From NCBI GenBank assembly GCA_000310025.1, contig FN649751.1, positions 5,960,331-6,024,330 on the forward strand: a stretch of DNA of 64,000 bases. Direction: 5' to 3'. Position numbers and translations under genes: made by a program. The stretch is from Ectocarpus siliculosus (lineage: Eukaryota; Sar; Phaeophyceae; Ectocarpales; Ectocarpaceae). The notes under the pieces are model-generated. The model searched no databases. It had not been told where the DNA came from and saw nothing but the letters and a program-made list of their open reading frames with translations. The stretch's first letter is position 1. Each line of letters starts with the position of its first letter. Of this stretch, positions 49,063 to 61,650 are shown one piece after another.

Positions 49063-50804
49063 CGGTACCTAGGGCTGCAGAGGGTGCAACAGACAGACGT
49101 GCTGCTACTGCAGCGGCGGCGACTTGGCATCCGCCCGTCGTGTTGCGGCGGTGACTCTCGCCATCTGCCAACGATTACGATTTTGCTGGATTTTGGGCGT
49201 GGGCCTGTACCGTCGTGTTCTTCTTGCGTGCGAGCCGTGGGTGACGGGGACAGGGTTTTTGGATGGTCCCCCGGCTCCGCAGGGGCCCGTGGATGCTTGC
49301 CCCTACGCTTCGTTGGGGCACAGGTAGCAATGCGATCCCCAGATAACAAGTGATCCACACGTCACCAGCTTACTTGTGCTGGAGCCGACTTGTTGTTGCT
49401 GTGGGCACCTTTTGAGACAACCGACGCCGCCCGGTCGTTTTTCGACACGGAAAGAGCTCCGTCGAAACGCTAGGGAAGCAACGTACTGATCGGCTGAAGC
49501 CTGGAGTTTGCAAGTGTAGAGTGCGGTGTGAACACCAAGTACTGCGGTACCAATAACTCCGGAGCATCGATTTCGAACAGAGCTCCCTCGTTTTTCGATA
49601 AATCTCAGCCCACCCGTGGGGGGGGGGAGGGGCACTACCAGAAGCAATATACACAGCAGTTCGGATTATTTCTACGCCAGCGGTGGATGGGCTCGATATG
49701 GTGCAGCTTCTATTCCGACCCGAATGCTGTTCGTGCAAAGCCAGGCGCGGTGGTGTTGAACGCGCTCGATCACTACAGCAGTATGCTACAACAAGCCTCC
49801 CTTTTCCAGCACAAAATACGAATGTGTCCCAGACCAAGACAGTAAAACGACAGATGTAACACTCAGTGCTCTCGACGACGCAGCGGTGCTGGCTTCGCCA
49901 TCAGGTGACGCAACAGAGCGGTACAACGTAAGAGACTAAACTGGGAAAAGGGGCCCGGTCCACACACTCATCTGATACACGTGCATCACCACGCTGCCTT
50001 CTCATGCAACAGGCTTCTTCTGAGTTTTTGACAAAGCAGTGGTGCTAGCCGGTGCTTCACAGACGAAATCAACCGGATCATAAGCTATTTACAACCAAGC
50101 GGTACGCCTGCCCTGTCCGTTCGGCCCTGGCTTTCCCCAAGTTCGGCCTCGTCTGCTCACTACATCTAGCGGTCGAGACGTTTAGGCACATTCGACACGG
50201 GCAACACAACTACTTCTACTGTACCTTTGTACCTTCCAAGAGGTACACGCTACATGTTGACAACCAGCCGAGCTGCGCTCCGAGCGCGACGATCATCATC
50301 ATCTTGCGCTGGCGCCCGAAGGCCTCCCGTTCGCAGCCATCTATCATTAAAAGAGACAAATCCCACAATAAAATCCTTGCAAGTACGGAAAAAAAACGTC
50401 TATACACACGTACTCTTTAACAACAAGAATAAATCTACCCTCCTGAAATCACCGCTCCTCGTACGGTCGCACGTAAAACAACGCCCGAATTCCCTTCTGA
50501 CATCAGGCCATCCGTCGAGCCCTGGCGTGAATGCAGCAAGGCAACACACATATAAACGGGAAACGGACTCGCGCATCCATGCGGCGACAGGCGATAGATA
50601 GCCAACCTCCCGCCGTCGCACGTGACGACCAAACCGAACATAGACGAAAGCACAAAATTACAATCAAGCTTCACGGGGGGAGGAGTAGAACTTGCGAGCA
50701 CCAGACAAGCATAGACACCTCCCGCCACTAACGGACCAACCAACGGCAACGGAGGGTTGCTACAATCGCACTTCTTCCTACGGACGTCGTCCCCCAGGGC
50801 AACT
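49063..50804. other. Convergent intergenic region, nothing recognised
   Basis: This 1.7-kb stretch lies between the 3' ends of CysRS (+) and the Zn2Cys6 gene (-). Short frames occur on both strands with no recognisable domains or repeats. Confidence 0.6.
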
Positions 50805-53800
50805 CTACTCTGTCATCGACAAATCAATGCCAAACATTTCTTTGGCGGGCCCTTCTCCGTACTCCAGCGCGTGGTCGATGGCGTCTGGTGTGCCGCCCTC
50901 ATTTTTCCTCAGCTCCTCGTCGGACGTGACCATCTGCAGTTCGATTGGGAAGAGGGGAGGGGGGGAGGAGAGGGGTTGGGAGGGGCGGGGGGAGGGGTAT
51001 ATAGGGCGAAAACCGTCACCAACAACATCAATACCGAACAAATTCGAGGGAACACAGAAAAAGTCAATCGATGCAGTGAAGTGATCAAGTTCGATTCGAG
51101 CCGAAGGTGGACAGCGGAGAATGCCGCGAAAAAAGGAAAAAAAAAACGCGTAAAAGAGAGGGACCATTTCTATTCTACAACTGATGTCTTCTACGTGAAG
51201 CAATACTAGCAACGGCAAAGACATGCTCTCCACGCGAACCGGCAGTGGCCACAACCCTTGTAACCCTCTCTCTCAAAAAAAAAAAAAACATACCGCTACT
51301 TCTCGTAAACTACACGTCATCGGTGGTAACTTCACCTGCATGATAGTGTTGATGTCAAGAGAGGACTGCCGAGAGAGAGCGCCGCCCGACGACGCCCCCG
51401 CCGGCCCAAGAATCGACGACACCGCGGCCGGCTCCGAGATGCCAAACGACGGGCCCCTGGACATCTCTCCGCCGCCGATGACGACGGGTGCGCCCGCACC
51501 AGCTCCTCGACTGCCAGCGACACTACTACTCCCACTCCTCCCTGCGACAAGCCCCGCCGGTATCTGCATCGAGTTGAAGGCCGCAGCTCCAAATGCCCCG
51601 GGCGGCGGCGGCCCCCCGCCGCTTCCTGCCGCCGGAACGTCGGTGGCACCGACGGTCCGGGATCCCGCCGCCGCCGCCGCCGCCGCCGCCGAAAGGCTCG
51701 TTTCCGTTTCGCCGCTAGCCTCCACGACCTGCTCCGGCGACTCCAGCTGCGAGAGGTCGAACTCCGAGCCGAGACCGAGGTCGAGGTCGAGGTCCGCGCC
51801 CGAGCCGTCCAGGATGCCGAGCCCGCCGAGGTCGTTGAACGGCGCTCCCATCTCCGCGAGGCCCGCGTCCAGCGCCGCCCGCAGCTGGCTGCCGCCGTCC
51901 GCAATGTCCGAAGCGCTCACCTGATCTACTGGGTCTTGGTAAAAAAAACGGTCGCAAGGGAGTGGCAGAGAGGCGTTCTGCGGTTACCAGACGCGCGATA
52001 CACAAGTATCACCAGCAACAACGGCGAGGAGGTGCAAGGTTTGGCTGAGGCCCTCAGCGACGTGGCTGTGGCGGAGACGCTTTGTTCCCCGCAAAGGTGA
52101 GGCTAGTCGCTGCTGTTCTTGGCCAAACAACGAAACTAATCCGGGATGGTGTGGTTCGGTGGGGAAAGGCGTCAGCAGTTCGAGGGGAGAACCGGGACAG
52201 GGGCATACAGAGGGGCCGCGGTGTTGATCACATGGTACACGATGGAACTCAGAAACGTCTGCTTATCCGGAACGGTTGGAATCATGTGGCAGCTGTATAA
52301 GCAGTAAGCGTCTCTTGTTAGGACGTTCGATTGAGCGCGTAAAACCGATACAAGTGTGGAAACAAACGTTCAAGAGCACGCACCTAGCCCTGCAGCCAAC
52401 CAACCTAAAACAGCGCGAACATCACCCCCCACACCGGGCCGAGCACGGTCACACTCCCTTATGTGGGTATGCACATTCGCGGCCACCTTCAACAGCAGCA
52501 GCAGCACCACCAGCGACAAAAAGACAAGACTCACTTGGAACCGGTTGCTTGGGTGCCTCTGCCGCCCCACACCCCTCCCCCCACCCCGCCGCCCCGCTGC
52601 TCTTCTTGTGCTTGCCGCTCGAGCATCCCCGCTCCAGGGCCGCCGCGTAAGCCGCGTTCTCGCTGGCTTCCGACAGCCGGCTCCTCGAGAACTGCGGCTT
52701 CCACTCCAGCTCCGCACACATAGCCCCTCGCACCTGCAGCCAGTACGCCAGCTTCGGGCAGTTCCCGCCCAGCTGCGGGCAAACTGACGCTGGGCTGTAG
52801 TCCTGGATCGATGGTATCTCGGTACCCGGGAAGGTGCTGCGCGCCAAGCGGGAAAGGGGGGGGTACTTGTGTTATGCATACTTAAGCGGTTAGACCATTG
52901 ACCAGGCGTCCTCGAGAGGACGCAGCATTGTTCCCATTGGACCGATCACCGATGGCCAATCGTTCCATCCTGCTTTGCCAAAAAGGTGACTCAAAATGTT
53001 TTTCCCTTTCACCTGCATCTATCCTTCGATGATATCACAAGTGGGGAGGGGGTCATGAGTTGCATGTCTTTTGACCAATCACGTGTCCTCGAGAGGACGC
53101 ACGCGGGGCACGAGGCAGGAGCAGCAGTTGTGGGGTGGGGGTCACCCAACATCCACAAACGCTGCGATGCACATGGGCAGAGGAGGAAACCGAGGGTGGC
53201 GTATAAGACACGCGGGCTCCAGGAGGCTGTCTCCTCACGCAAGAGGTCGGAGGGAGGCCTGTCAACTCACGTCTTGTTGAACGTAGCCCTCAGCCGCATG
53301 TAGGTATCGTCGCGCCCGAAGTGAGCCAGGCATATTGCGGCGCAATGCAAGGCGTGCCACCTGCAGGCACACACGTGGTGCCGGTCAAGCGAGGGGAGGA
53401 AAGAGAGGCACAACGGAGGAAAGTGTCCGAAACAATCCACTGCAACAACTCAAGCCAGACGACCAAAAAAAAAAAAGAGCACGCCAACAGTAGTAGCAGC
53501 AGCCTTGGGCGACATATCCAGGAGAAAGATTTCTCTCTACAACACTTCCACGTGCTTTGGTGACCATTTTTATGAACACGAAACGCTGGGCCTGACCACA
53601 ACCGCGCAAGCGACATGTCCCCGACTGCCCCTCGGGCGAAGGTGCCACGGACGACATCTTGTCCTTACCCTTCCACATTACACTGACAAACAGTACGCCC
53701 CCCACTCTCCTGGATGAAGAAAAGACCTAAGCCAGATCCGCTCCCCGTCGAAGGGCCACAAGCCTCCCCCCCTAAACACATAAAGTACACACAAAAAACA

Positions 53801-56800
53801 AGTTGTGGCCCGTTTACACCTCGTACTCATCAAAGGGCTCCATGTCCATGCTCTCACCATATTGGGAACGTGAAGAGACCAGGGCGTGTGAGCGCGTAGC
53901 CGACGCCCTCCTCCAGCTGCGCGAGGCCGATATCCCTGTCCTCCAGCTGGCCCCACGACCTCATCAGCACCGTCACCCCGCCAAAAATCTTGACTATCAC
54001 CACCCCCGTGATGCACTCGCTCAGGTCGGTCGCCACGAACAACGAGTGGGCACCCTGAAAATTCACAAAAGAAAAACGTGACACGGCAGCAGCAGCAGCA
54101 GTAGCAGTAGCAGCAGCAGCGGTGCAAGGTTCCGCAAAACCAAGAGATGGACAACGAGCACATGAGAAGGAGCGGTCATCGCGCGAGGCAAGGTAGCTAC
54201 AGCAGTGTAGCTGCGAGCGATGCTTGCCGTTGCTGGTGTCAAGTCGGGATGGAGAGCAAGCGAGCCACTTGGACAACGAACGACCAGCGGGTCGGGAGAC
54301 GTGGTACGCTGTTAAGCGCGTGCATGCAAAGAAGCGCTATGAATAGGCCGAGTCGTCTTATGTCCAAAACACATCTCGATGGTGCACATACATGCCGAAT
54401 GAATTCTGCCCACCCGAGCGCAGAAGAACGCGTTTGTTTCATCGTATCAATACGGTACAACAGTCCCAGCTACCCCTTGCTGCAGAACGTGTTCGTATGT
54501 ACGCACACGAAAAAAAGAATGGCCGCCGTGCTCTGACTCTGGGCTCGGGAGGTGCAAGACGCAAAAAAGAACACCGCAAAAATCGACAAAAACAAGAGCT
54601 AGCAGGAGGAGAAACAGGAACGTGATGGTTGCATAGAAAAAAAAAAAAAAACAGCGACAGCGGCTCCTTTGTCATTACCTTGAGCGCCGAGTCCATCTCC
54701 GCGAGATACTGCTTGACCGTGACACACTTGTTGGTGGGGTCGAACACCTCGGAGGACAGCCCGCACACCGTGCTCAGGTACTTGAGGGCCTTCAGCGGGG
54801 AGCTCTGGCACTCCGACGGCGGCGACACCGCCTGCGCGATCATCTGGTCCACCGCCGATGTCGGCTTCCCGGAATCCGAACCACGGCCGCTACGTGCCTG
54901 TTCGGGCGACGACGACGAGCCGTCGGCTGCGTGCTGATTCCGGCGCCAGTCCCCCACCGCCGCCGACCGGTTGAACCCGCTCACGGCACCGTCCGGCTGG
55001 TCGTACATCTGGAACACCAGGTCCAGAGACACGTCCTGCTCCGACCGGTCCCTCAGGAGCTTCCCCTCGGGCCCTATGGCGTTGCCGTTGTGCATCGTAT
55101 GGGCGTGGTCCAGGTACCGCTTCCCCGCCGCCTCGTTGCCGCGCATCGTCTCGACGGTGGACAGGAGGAGGTACGCCTGCACGACCTCCTTGTCGTTGCA
55201 GTCGAAGCACTCCCGGAGCGCGCTCCTCATGAGCCCGAGATACCGCACCGTGGACTCGTCCGCGGCGCCCAAGATCCGCGACCCCATCGCCACCACCCCC
55301 CAGAACACCGCAAGCTTGGCTTGCCGCCGGGACTCCGGCTGCTTGATCGGGTTCGCCGTGGCCAGGCCCCTGGAAGACACGGCCGGGGAGAGCACCTCCA
55401 GCATCCCCTCCGTCACGCTGCTCTCCGTGGTGAGGGGTACCAGACGGTTGAAGTCTCGGAGGTAGGTGGCCAGGAAGAAGTTTTCGACGTGCCCCGCGAG
55501 CCCGACGGCTCCCGAGGCAGAGAACCTCCCCGCGGAAGGGTCGACGTTGTGCCGCACCCCGCCCGGGTTCGCGAGGGCAAGCTCACCGCCGTATGTGCCC
55601 TCCTCGTACAGCACGCCGTCGATGCGGACCTGGCGGGAGCACAAACGGAAACGCGGCGGCGACCGGAGGGGAACAAGACAAAAAATAAGACACGCAGCGG
55701 GAACTACGTCGATGATCAAGGATTGTGAAATACACAAAGGTGGCAAGTTCTAATACGCCTGTTGCGCCTACGGCTAAGCTCCCTGCAGGAAAGAGCTGGA
55801 GGAGGGCAACCATGTGTGAGTTGTCGTGACGAGGGATTTTCTACGCACAACCGCGGGCCCCGAACCATGAGGGATCCTCCCAGACACGGAATGAGATAGA
55901 TGCCCGGAGATATCGGCGCGTGACACAACACGGCTGGCACAAAGAACAAACAAAAATCCCGGCATACACATCAGCTGTGCTGTGCCTACGGACGCGTCTG
56001 TACTCTTTAGTTATACAGCAGTGGCACGACATCCACGCATACTCCACGGTGTCAACCAATGTACGACCCTCTGCCCTCGTCACTTCCTCTTTCGCTGAGG
56101 AGCTACAATGCTACACGGAAGGCCATGGAGAAAACAAAAGATCTGTCTCAGACTCTTTTCTATGATAGAGATGGTTTCGTTGTGTCATATTAAGAAAAAA
56201 AAAAAAAAACTCGAGAGATGTTCACCAACCATATGCCTTGCTGCCACCAACCACGTCAAAATATGACTATATTTACGAACAACCGCTTCTCACAAATTTC
56301 AAGCCAGTGGTTGAAACACATAATCTAACGAGCATCCAAATGTTTCGAGGACACCTGTAGACCAGGCGGGCTACCGCACCATGACCACCACCAACATAAC
56401 GCACTATATGTAGGACAGACCAAGTTAGACAGAAAACCCGCCGAATTTGCGGCCAATTGGCGCGAATGTGGAAGCATAAGGGCACGAATTCGTGGTGACA
56501 TGTATAACCTACCATATCAAAGGTGCGCTTTCGCCATGGCTCGGAAATGGCCGACGAGAAAAGGCCTGCAACCAGCTAGCTCACACCGCTCAACAAGTTC
56601 GGGCATATTCTTCTTGTCCGTATGCGCTGTCTGCGGGAAATGTTCTCCGCGGTCCTTGATTTCAAACTACAGTAGTCGGGCTAACATCAACCACGGTTGT
56701 AGCCGTTCGCCATTTCATTTTCTGCCATCCAAAATTGCCGACTCCCCGACGGTCGCCGCCCACCGTACGTTAACACACCTGAACATCATCTCGCACATCA

Positions 56801-58827
56801 TGCTCCCAACGACTACAAGGCGCTCCCGAGCCAGCATCGCGCCCGCACACAACGGCACACACACCTTCTTTTTCCTGCCGCTCTTTAGCCTCGGGCTGTA
56901 GGCACACTGATTTGGTACACCCGTCTGCTCAAAAAGAGGCACGGGTTGGGAGGGGAGAGAGAAAGCTTAGCCCACACGGAGAGGCATCGGGGGGGAGGGG
57001 GGACGGAGGGGGGACATCCCAAGCGTTGAACACATTGCGTGCGGGGTGCTTGGAAGCACCGGCGCGTCAAACACGTTGAACGGAGATACATCGCGAACCT
57101 ACAATATGACCCAGCGAGTTGACAGAGTTGCACTCGTGTGCACCATTTCACAACCAGAGTTTAAAACAACGCATGGGCGGCGGGAAGAGATCAACAACCT
57201 TCCACGGATCTCTTATAAGGTGTAAAGTTACCCAGCAGTGGGCCGCGTGAGTTCACACGATAGCAACATGAGCGGCCCTTCGGAGGGAAAAACGGCAGCG
57301 AAACAACAAGAACACCCATCAACCTTGGGCATGAGCATCCATGGATCACCCCCCACCACCACCACCACCCAAACATTCGTGGCAGAGGGAATAATTATCG
57401 TAACAACGAGCTTCCAGACTTCATACAGACGAAAGCTATCCCACACAGCGGCAGGGGGCACCTCGTTGATCCCCTGCTTCGCATGTCATCCTTGGCAATC
57501 GCGCTAGAAATATATAGAGGCTGCTGTACCGCAGTAAATAGACGCGATACAAAATGTGCAGAGGCGCATGACGACGACGAATGAAAAACACCATGGCGGC
57601 GGAAATATGCACGTGGGGCCATCGAGCCATCGGCTGCTGCGTCAAGGCCATCTTCGAGCGACCCACACCCGATGAGATCTTGCTTTGTACATACGCATTG
57701 TATGCCTACATAAGAATTGGCAACATGCTGTTCTCCTCTGGAGGACGCACTACAACCCTCCTGGAAGATTTTTTAATTCACCACAATATCTGATCTGCAT
57801 ATGTTCGCTTACCTCTATGCACTGGGAGCATGGGTGTTTGCCATTGCACTTGCGCTTCCTCTGTACCGGTAGGGTCAAGGCACGAAAAATAGCAGTAGCA
57901 CACAGCAACCAGCACAAGACGAGGGGGGGGGGGGGAGCGGGCGCGGCGGGTGTGGAGTGTCGAAAAAGGCACCAGCAGAATCACCATATAGAAAAACCAT
58001 GTCGTCTACAGCATTCTCCCTTCTTTGCCCCAGACTAACTGCCAAAAAAAAAAATCACGTGTATCAGTAAGTTTGATTTACACCCGTGTTCTTTGGAGTT
58101 CTGCGACATTTTGCGGGTGTCCTGGGGGGGATCTTTACCCCTTGCCCAACCTTGTGTGCTCGCTCTGTGCCCTGCCATGCCTACTCGTCGCCTTCACATC
58201 CTAACCAGAGGACGAGTTTGAATGTGCCCCCCTCAAATGCTGACCAAGATTCATGATCATTTCGCATCCGCCGCGCCAGCGCACCAGTCCCGGCGTACCG
58301 TTCCTCGCTTTGACGGGATGGGCGAGTTACTGTCCTCCTCTCTCGAGACGTCACCCTAGCCAAAACGACCACCAAAACACAGCAGAGGGTGCGTAGCTCT
58401 CAAAAGCGGTCGCAAAACCTTGCCTCGCACCTACCTTCGTACACAGGTCACAAGCCTTCCTCAGCTGTTGGCCATTTGACTGTTCTTGTTCAACCAGTCG
58501 GAGCTCTTCTTCATCGCTGAGGGGACGCTTGTTGGTGCCGGAGCTGCTGCTGCTGCCTTCGGTGTCGACGGATGTGAAGCTTCCCCTGGCAGCGCCGCCG
58601 CCGCTGCTGGACACCGAGCCCGAGTCACTCAGCATCGACCCCAGGCTATCATGACCCGACAGCAGGCTGTGAGAATCCATGTCGCTGGTTGTGCTGCTGC
58701 CGCAGCTGATTTTGCTGATGCGTCGTTGCAGCTGCGGTTGCTTCCCGATCTCGCTAAGCAGGGGGCCGCCACCGCTGTCGATTTCGTCTCGGATCATCAC
58801 CATGCCCTCGCCGTTGGGCTGGATCAT
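50805..58827 (-). CDS. Zn2Cys6 (fungal-type binuclear cluster) transcription factor, 9 exons
   Basis: Exons in transcript order: 58827-58435, 57860-57813, 56924-56865, 55629-54679, 54054-53858, 53360-53271, 52836-52535, 51928-51336, 50933-50805. They join in phase to 920 residues. The DNA-binding cluster is built from three exons: ACDLCTK, then RKRKCNGKHPCSQCIE (a 48-nt exon), then TGVPNQCAYSPRLKSGRKKK. Spacing is C-x2-C-x6-C-x5-C-x2-C-x8-C, the full Zn2Cys6 pattern, with a basic linker after it. The large exon (AVFWGVVAMGSRILG, YLGLMRSALRECFD, VQAYLLLSTVETMRGN) resembles the middle homology region of fungal regulators. The N-terminus is Ser-rich and acidic. The C-terminal 200 residues are Ala/Gly/Ser-rich with acidic DLDLDLGLGSEFDLSQLE, a possible activation domain. 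Zn2Cys6 proteins were once thought fungal but occur in stramenopiles. Targets are unknown. An extra phase-0 exon between 55630 and 56864 is possible. Confidence 0.85.
52862..53105. repeat. Dispersed repeat, copy B plus partial copy C
   Basis: Copy B (about 52862-52985) matches 6963-7070: GTCCTCGAGAGGAC, GGACCGATCACCGATGGCC, AATCGTTCC. A partial copy (about 53070-53105) repeats the TTGACCAATC and GTCCTCGAGAGGACGCA part. Both lie in the Zn2Cys6-gene intron 52837-53270. Confidence 0.65.
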
Positions 58828-59505
58828 CCGCCTCCGTCGGTCGTGGTGTCGAAAATCGATCGCGGGACTTTATGGGGATATTGTTTGGAGCCGGCTGCGG
58901 GCGGCTTGCTGCTCCCTGCCGAAAGAGTTTTCACGAGTCAAAAGGAGGACAAACCTTCTTGTCTCTTTTACCGCCGCCGACCTGACACACCTTCACCAGA
59001 TTCACAGCAGTACGACTCTCTCTGAAGTAACGATCACGCACCACGCCGCAGGAAGATACACGACGGCCAGCAGCTGTCGCGTCGTGTGATGGTTTGGATG
59101 AGGCACACAAGCAAGCAGCGGACATGCACTTTGCTTTTGGCCCGGGACGTGCAGGGGCCCCGCAGTGAGAGTTCGCCCCCCAAACTGGGTTCCAGATCAG
59201 GGAGTTTGGGGGCCTGGGGGCGGGCGGTCAGTCGAGAGGTCCGGGCGAACGAGACACATATCAACAAGCGGCAGGAAGAGCAGGTCGGTGCCACACAGGG
59301 GGGCGAGGGGGGAGGGTTGAAGCCACAAGCAAGTTGCAAGAAGATCGACTGGGAAGGTCTCGTGTACCATTTTAGTGAGTTTCTGTCTTGCGGGCTCGAG
59401 TTCCGTCGGGGAGATTCCTGGTAGTCGACAAGATTCAAAAAATTGCCAATGTTCCGTCTCAATTCTGTGATTGAACTTCAGATGAGCATACATACGTACA
59501 TATTA

Positions 59506-59721
59506 CCGTATATGACACAAAATAACACACCCCCTGGACCGATTTTCAAAGCTCGATTACTCCACGACGAAGAGGATGCATAAATGAAACAATACGTTTT
59601 CGAACAGCTCTCGACGAGACGGTTCCAACGCCGCCGTTCTCGGCGCTGTGACTCTTCCTGCTGTTGAGAAATCGAGCTTTGAAAATCGGCCAAGGGGTGT
59701 GTTATCTTGTGTCATATACGG
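59506..59721. mobile_element. MITE with about 52-bp terminal inverted repeats
   Basis: The left arm begins CCGTATATGACACAAAATAA and runs through CCTGGACCGATTTTCAAAGC to TCGATT. The right arm is its near-perfect inverse. TA flanks both sides (59504-59505 and 59722-59723), consistent with a Tc1/mariner-type target. It is 216 bp, non-coding, and better preserved than its relative at 13506-13712. Confidence 0.85.
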
Positions 59722-59894
59722 TATACAGGTAGCTTCCGCTGACGCTCGGTTCATTGCTACTACTTCTATTATATAGTGTATCTTAGACTCTTTTCTCTTG
59801 TGGAGATTTAAGGAATAATAAATACACACACAGAAAGATAGAGATGGATTCGTTGTGTCATACATATATAGAGAGAGATAGTTTTTAATGTGAA

Positions 59895-59937
59895 GACAAC
59901 AACAACAACAACAACCATATGCAACAACAACAACAAC
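59895..59937. repeat. (AAC)n microsatellite
   Basis: Runs of CAA/AAC trinucleotides are split by CCATATG. A similar AAC run lies at 60552-60571, and GTC/GTT runs at 60639-60663. Confidence 0.9.
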
Positions 59938-60684
59938 TATATGGATGGATGGGTAGACTTACTTCTAGGGAAATTAACAAAATATGCTGGCGGGCGGTAG
60001 GCAGAACGGGGAACTACAAGCCCCAGTGAGTGAGGCATTGAACCCATGACGTTGACGTTGGTGTTCCACCTGCTGCTTTGAACAGTAATGACGGCCCGGC
60101 CCGTCCACTGGATGCCATTCAGTTGTATTGTATTTTTGACGTCACTACTGCGGTCTGTTATCGTACATTATTGCTACCCTCAGACAGCAGCTGCATGCCC
60201 CGAGCTTGTTGTTGTGCACCATACACCATGGTGTTATTTTGTACAGACAGCACTTCAGACAGCAGTACGCTGTAGTCGACAACATTCATATTGGTGAAGT
60301 GCGGGACAAGGGGGGTGATGCCGCCTGCTGTAGTCGAATTGTAGTGTGTGGGCGTGTAGTTCAGTTGTGAGCACGCAAACGTGCTGCAGGGATTGTAGGT
60401 GTACCTCCTCGGGCTTGTGTACCCTTTTCTTGCTAATAGTGTGCGTGTTCTTTAGATCTTCTGATGGCTTTAGCATTTTTATTTTTGTGACCACGGGCCG
60501 AGTCTTTGCTAGATTTTGGGATTAGCAACTGACACGAGTTTAATGTGAAGAAAAACAACAACAACAACAACCCTCAACCAACCGTGCCTCAACAGCCACA
60601 AAGGTATCTGTATCTATAAAAAAAGCTTTGTAGGCCGTTGTCGTCGTCGTCGTTGTTGTTGTCGCCCCTTTTCAAAAACGCGCT

Positions 60685-61260
60685 GCTCGATGTTTCAGCC
60701 TCCGGCTCTTTCGCGAGGAGGGAGACCAAGGCAGACAACGTGCTGCGCGCCGTGTCTCGCGCCCGTCAGCGCGCAGCGCGGCCGCGACGGTGGCGCAGAG
60801 TGCGTGCGGGGGTGGCGGCGCAACCGGCAGCGGGACACAAAAAATTTTGGGGGGCTGCTGCTGTGTGCAGCTGCTGGTCTGTTTTATAGAAACCTCACGG
60901 CTACGAATCAATCCAGTGCTTTTTCCTTTCGCGTCGAGGGAGACCGAGGCACAAAATACACTGCCCGCCGCGTCTGGCACCTAGCGCGGCCGCAGTCATG
61001 GCGCGGTGAGTCTGCGGGGGTGGCGCTGCAACCGGCTCTCCGGTACACAAGAAAAAAGGTGAAATAATAAATCGGTTTTTTTGGCGTGCGCTGCTGCTGC
61101 TGTGCTGTGCAGTTGAGGTCACGGCTACCAATCTGACCAATCCAGCGCTCTCCTTTCGCGCGGAGAGAGACCGAGGCACGCAAGGTGCGGCACGCCGTGT
61201 CTCGCGCCCAGAGCGGCCGCGATTGTGGCGCATGAGTGACACAGCAGCAGTAGCAGTCAG
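60685..61260. repeat. Three-unit tandem repeat, 218-227 bp unit
   Basis: Three diverged units share CTTTCGCG, G(A/G)GAGACC(A/G)AGGCA, CGCCG(T/C)GTCT, GCGGCCGC and GGTGGC(G/A)C in order. The GAGACC landmark recurs at about 60722, 60940 and 61167. Each unit ends in a CTGCTGCTG-type run. There is no conserved reading frame across units. Confidence 0.8.
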
Positions 61261-61604
61261 GGGGATGATCGCAGAAAATACTGCTGCTGCAGTAGACTTT
61301 GTAGGAGGGGGGCACAAAAAAAAAAAATCCATCCGTTGAAAGGAAGGAAAGGTGACATGTACTGCTGTATGCACTGCTGTATGCACATGCGCATGCATAT
61401 CATACCGAAAGCAGCGTCCTCTGTACCTACCTCTGCCTGCCTGTTCTGAATATTATGTTGTGCCCTGTATCTAAAACTCTGTAGGTTGAAGTTCACGCTG
61501 CCAGGCTATTGCTGTGCTGGAAGGTGGTTGCTACATAATAATAAGCTGAACATCATCATCCAGCAGCAGCAGCACAGCAGCACCAGCACTAGCTATTAGA
61601 TATT

Positions 61605-61650
61605 ATTAGACCATCTGACCAGTCAGCGCTGACTGGTCAGATGGTCTAAT
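61605..61650. repeat. Perfect 46-bp palindrome
   Basis: Two 23-base arms meet without a loop between 61627 and 61628, centred on AGCGCT; each arm holds GACTGGTCAGATGGTCTAAT or its complement. With a few mismatches, pairing extends to about 61592-61663 (CTAGC..TATTAGAT on the left, ATCTAAT.ACTAGC on the right). Confidence 0.95.

Noticed and set aside
51223-51924. 233-codon plus-strand frame
   Set aside because: It is the antisense shadow of the Ala/Gly/Ser-rich exon of the Zn2Cys6 gene, whose splice sites and phase fit the minus strand.
56530-56690. Possible extra minus-strand exon of the Zn2Cys6 gene (frame with FEIKDRGEHFPQTA)
   Set aside because: An acceptor-like CTGTAG precedes it, but no donor with the needed phase 0 is convincing, and the flanking exons already join in phase.
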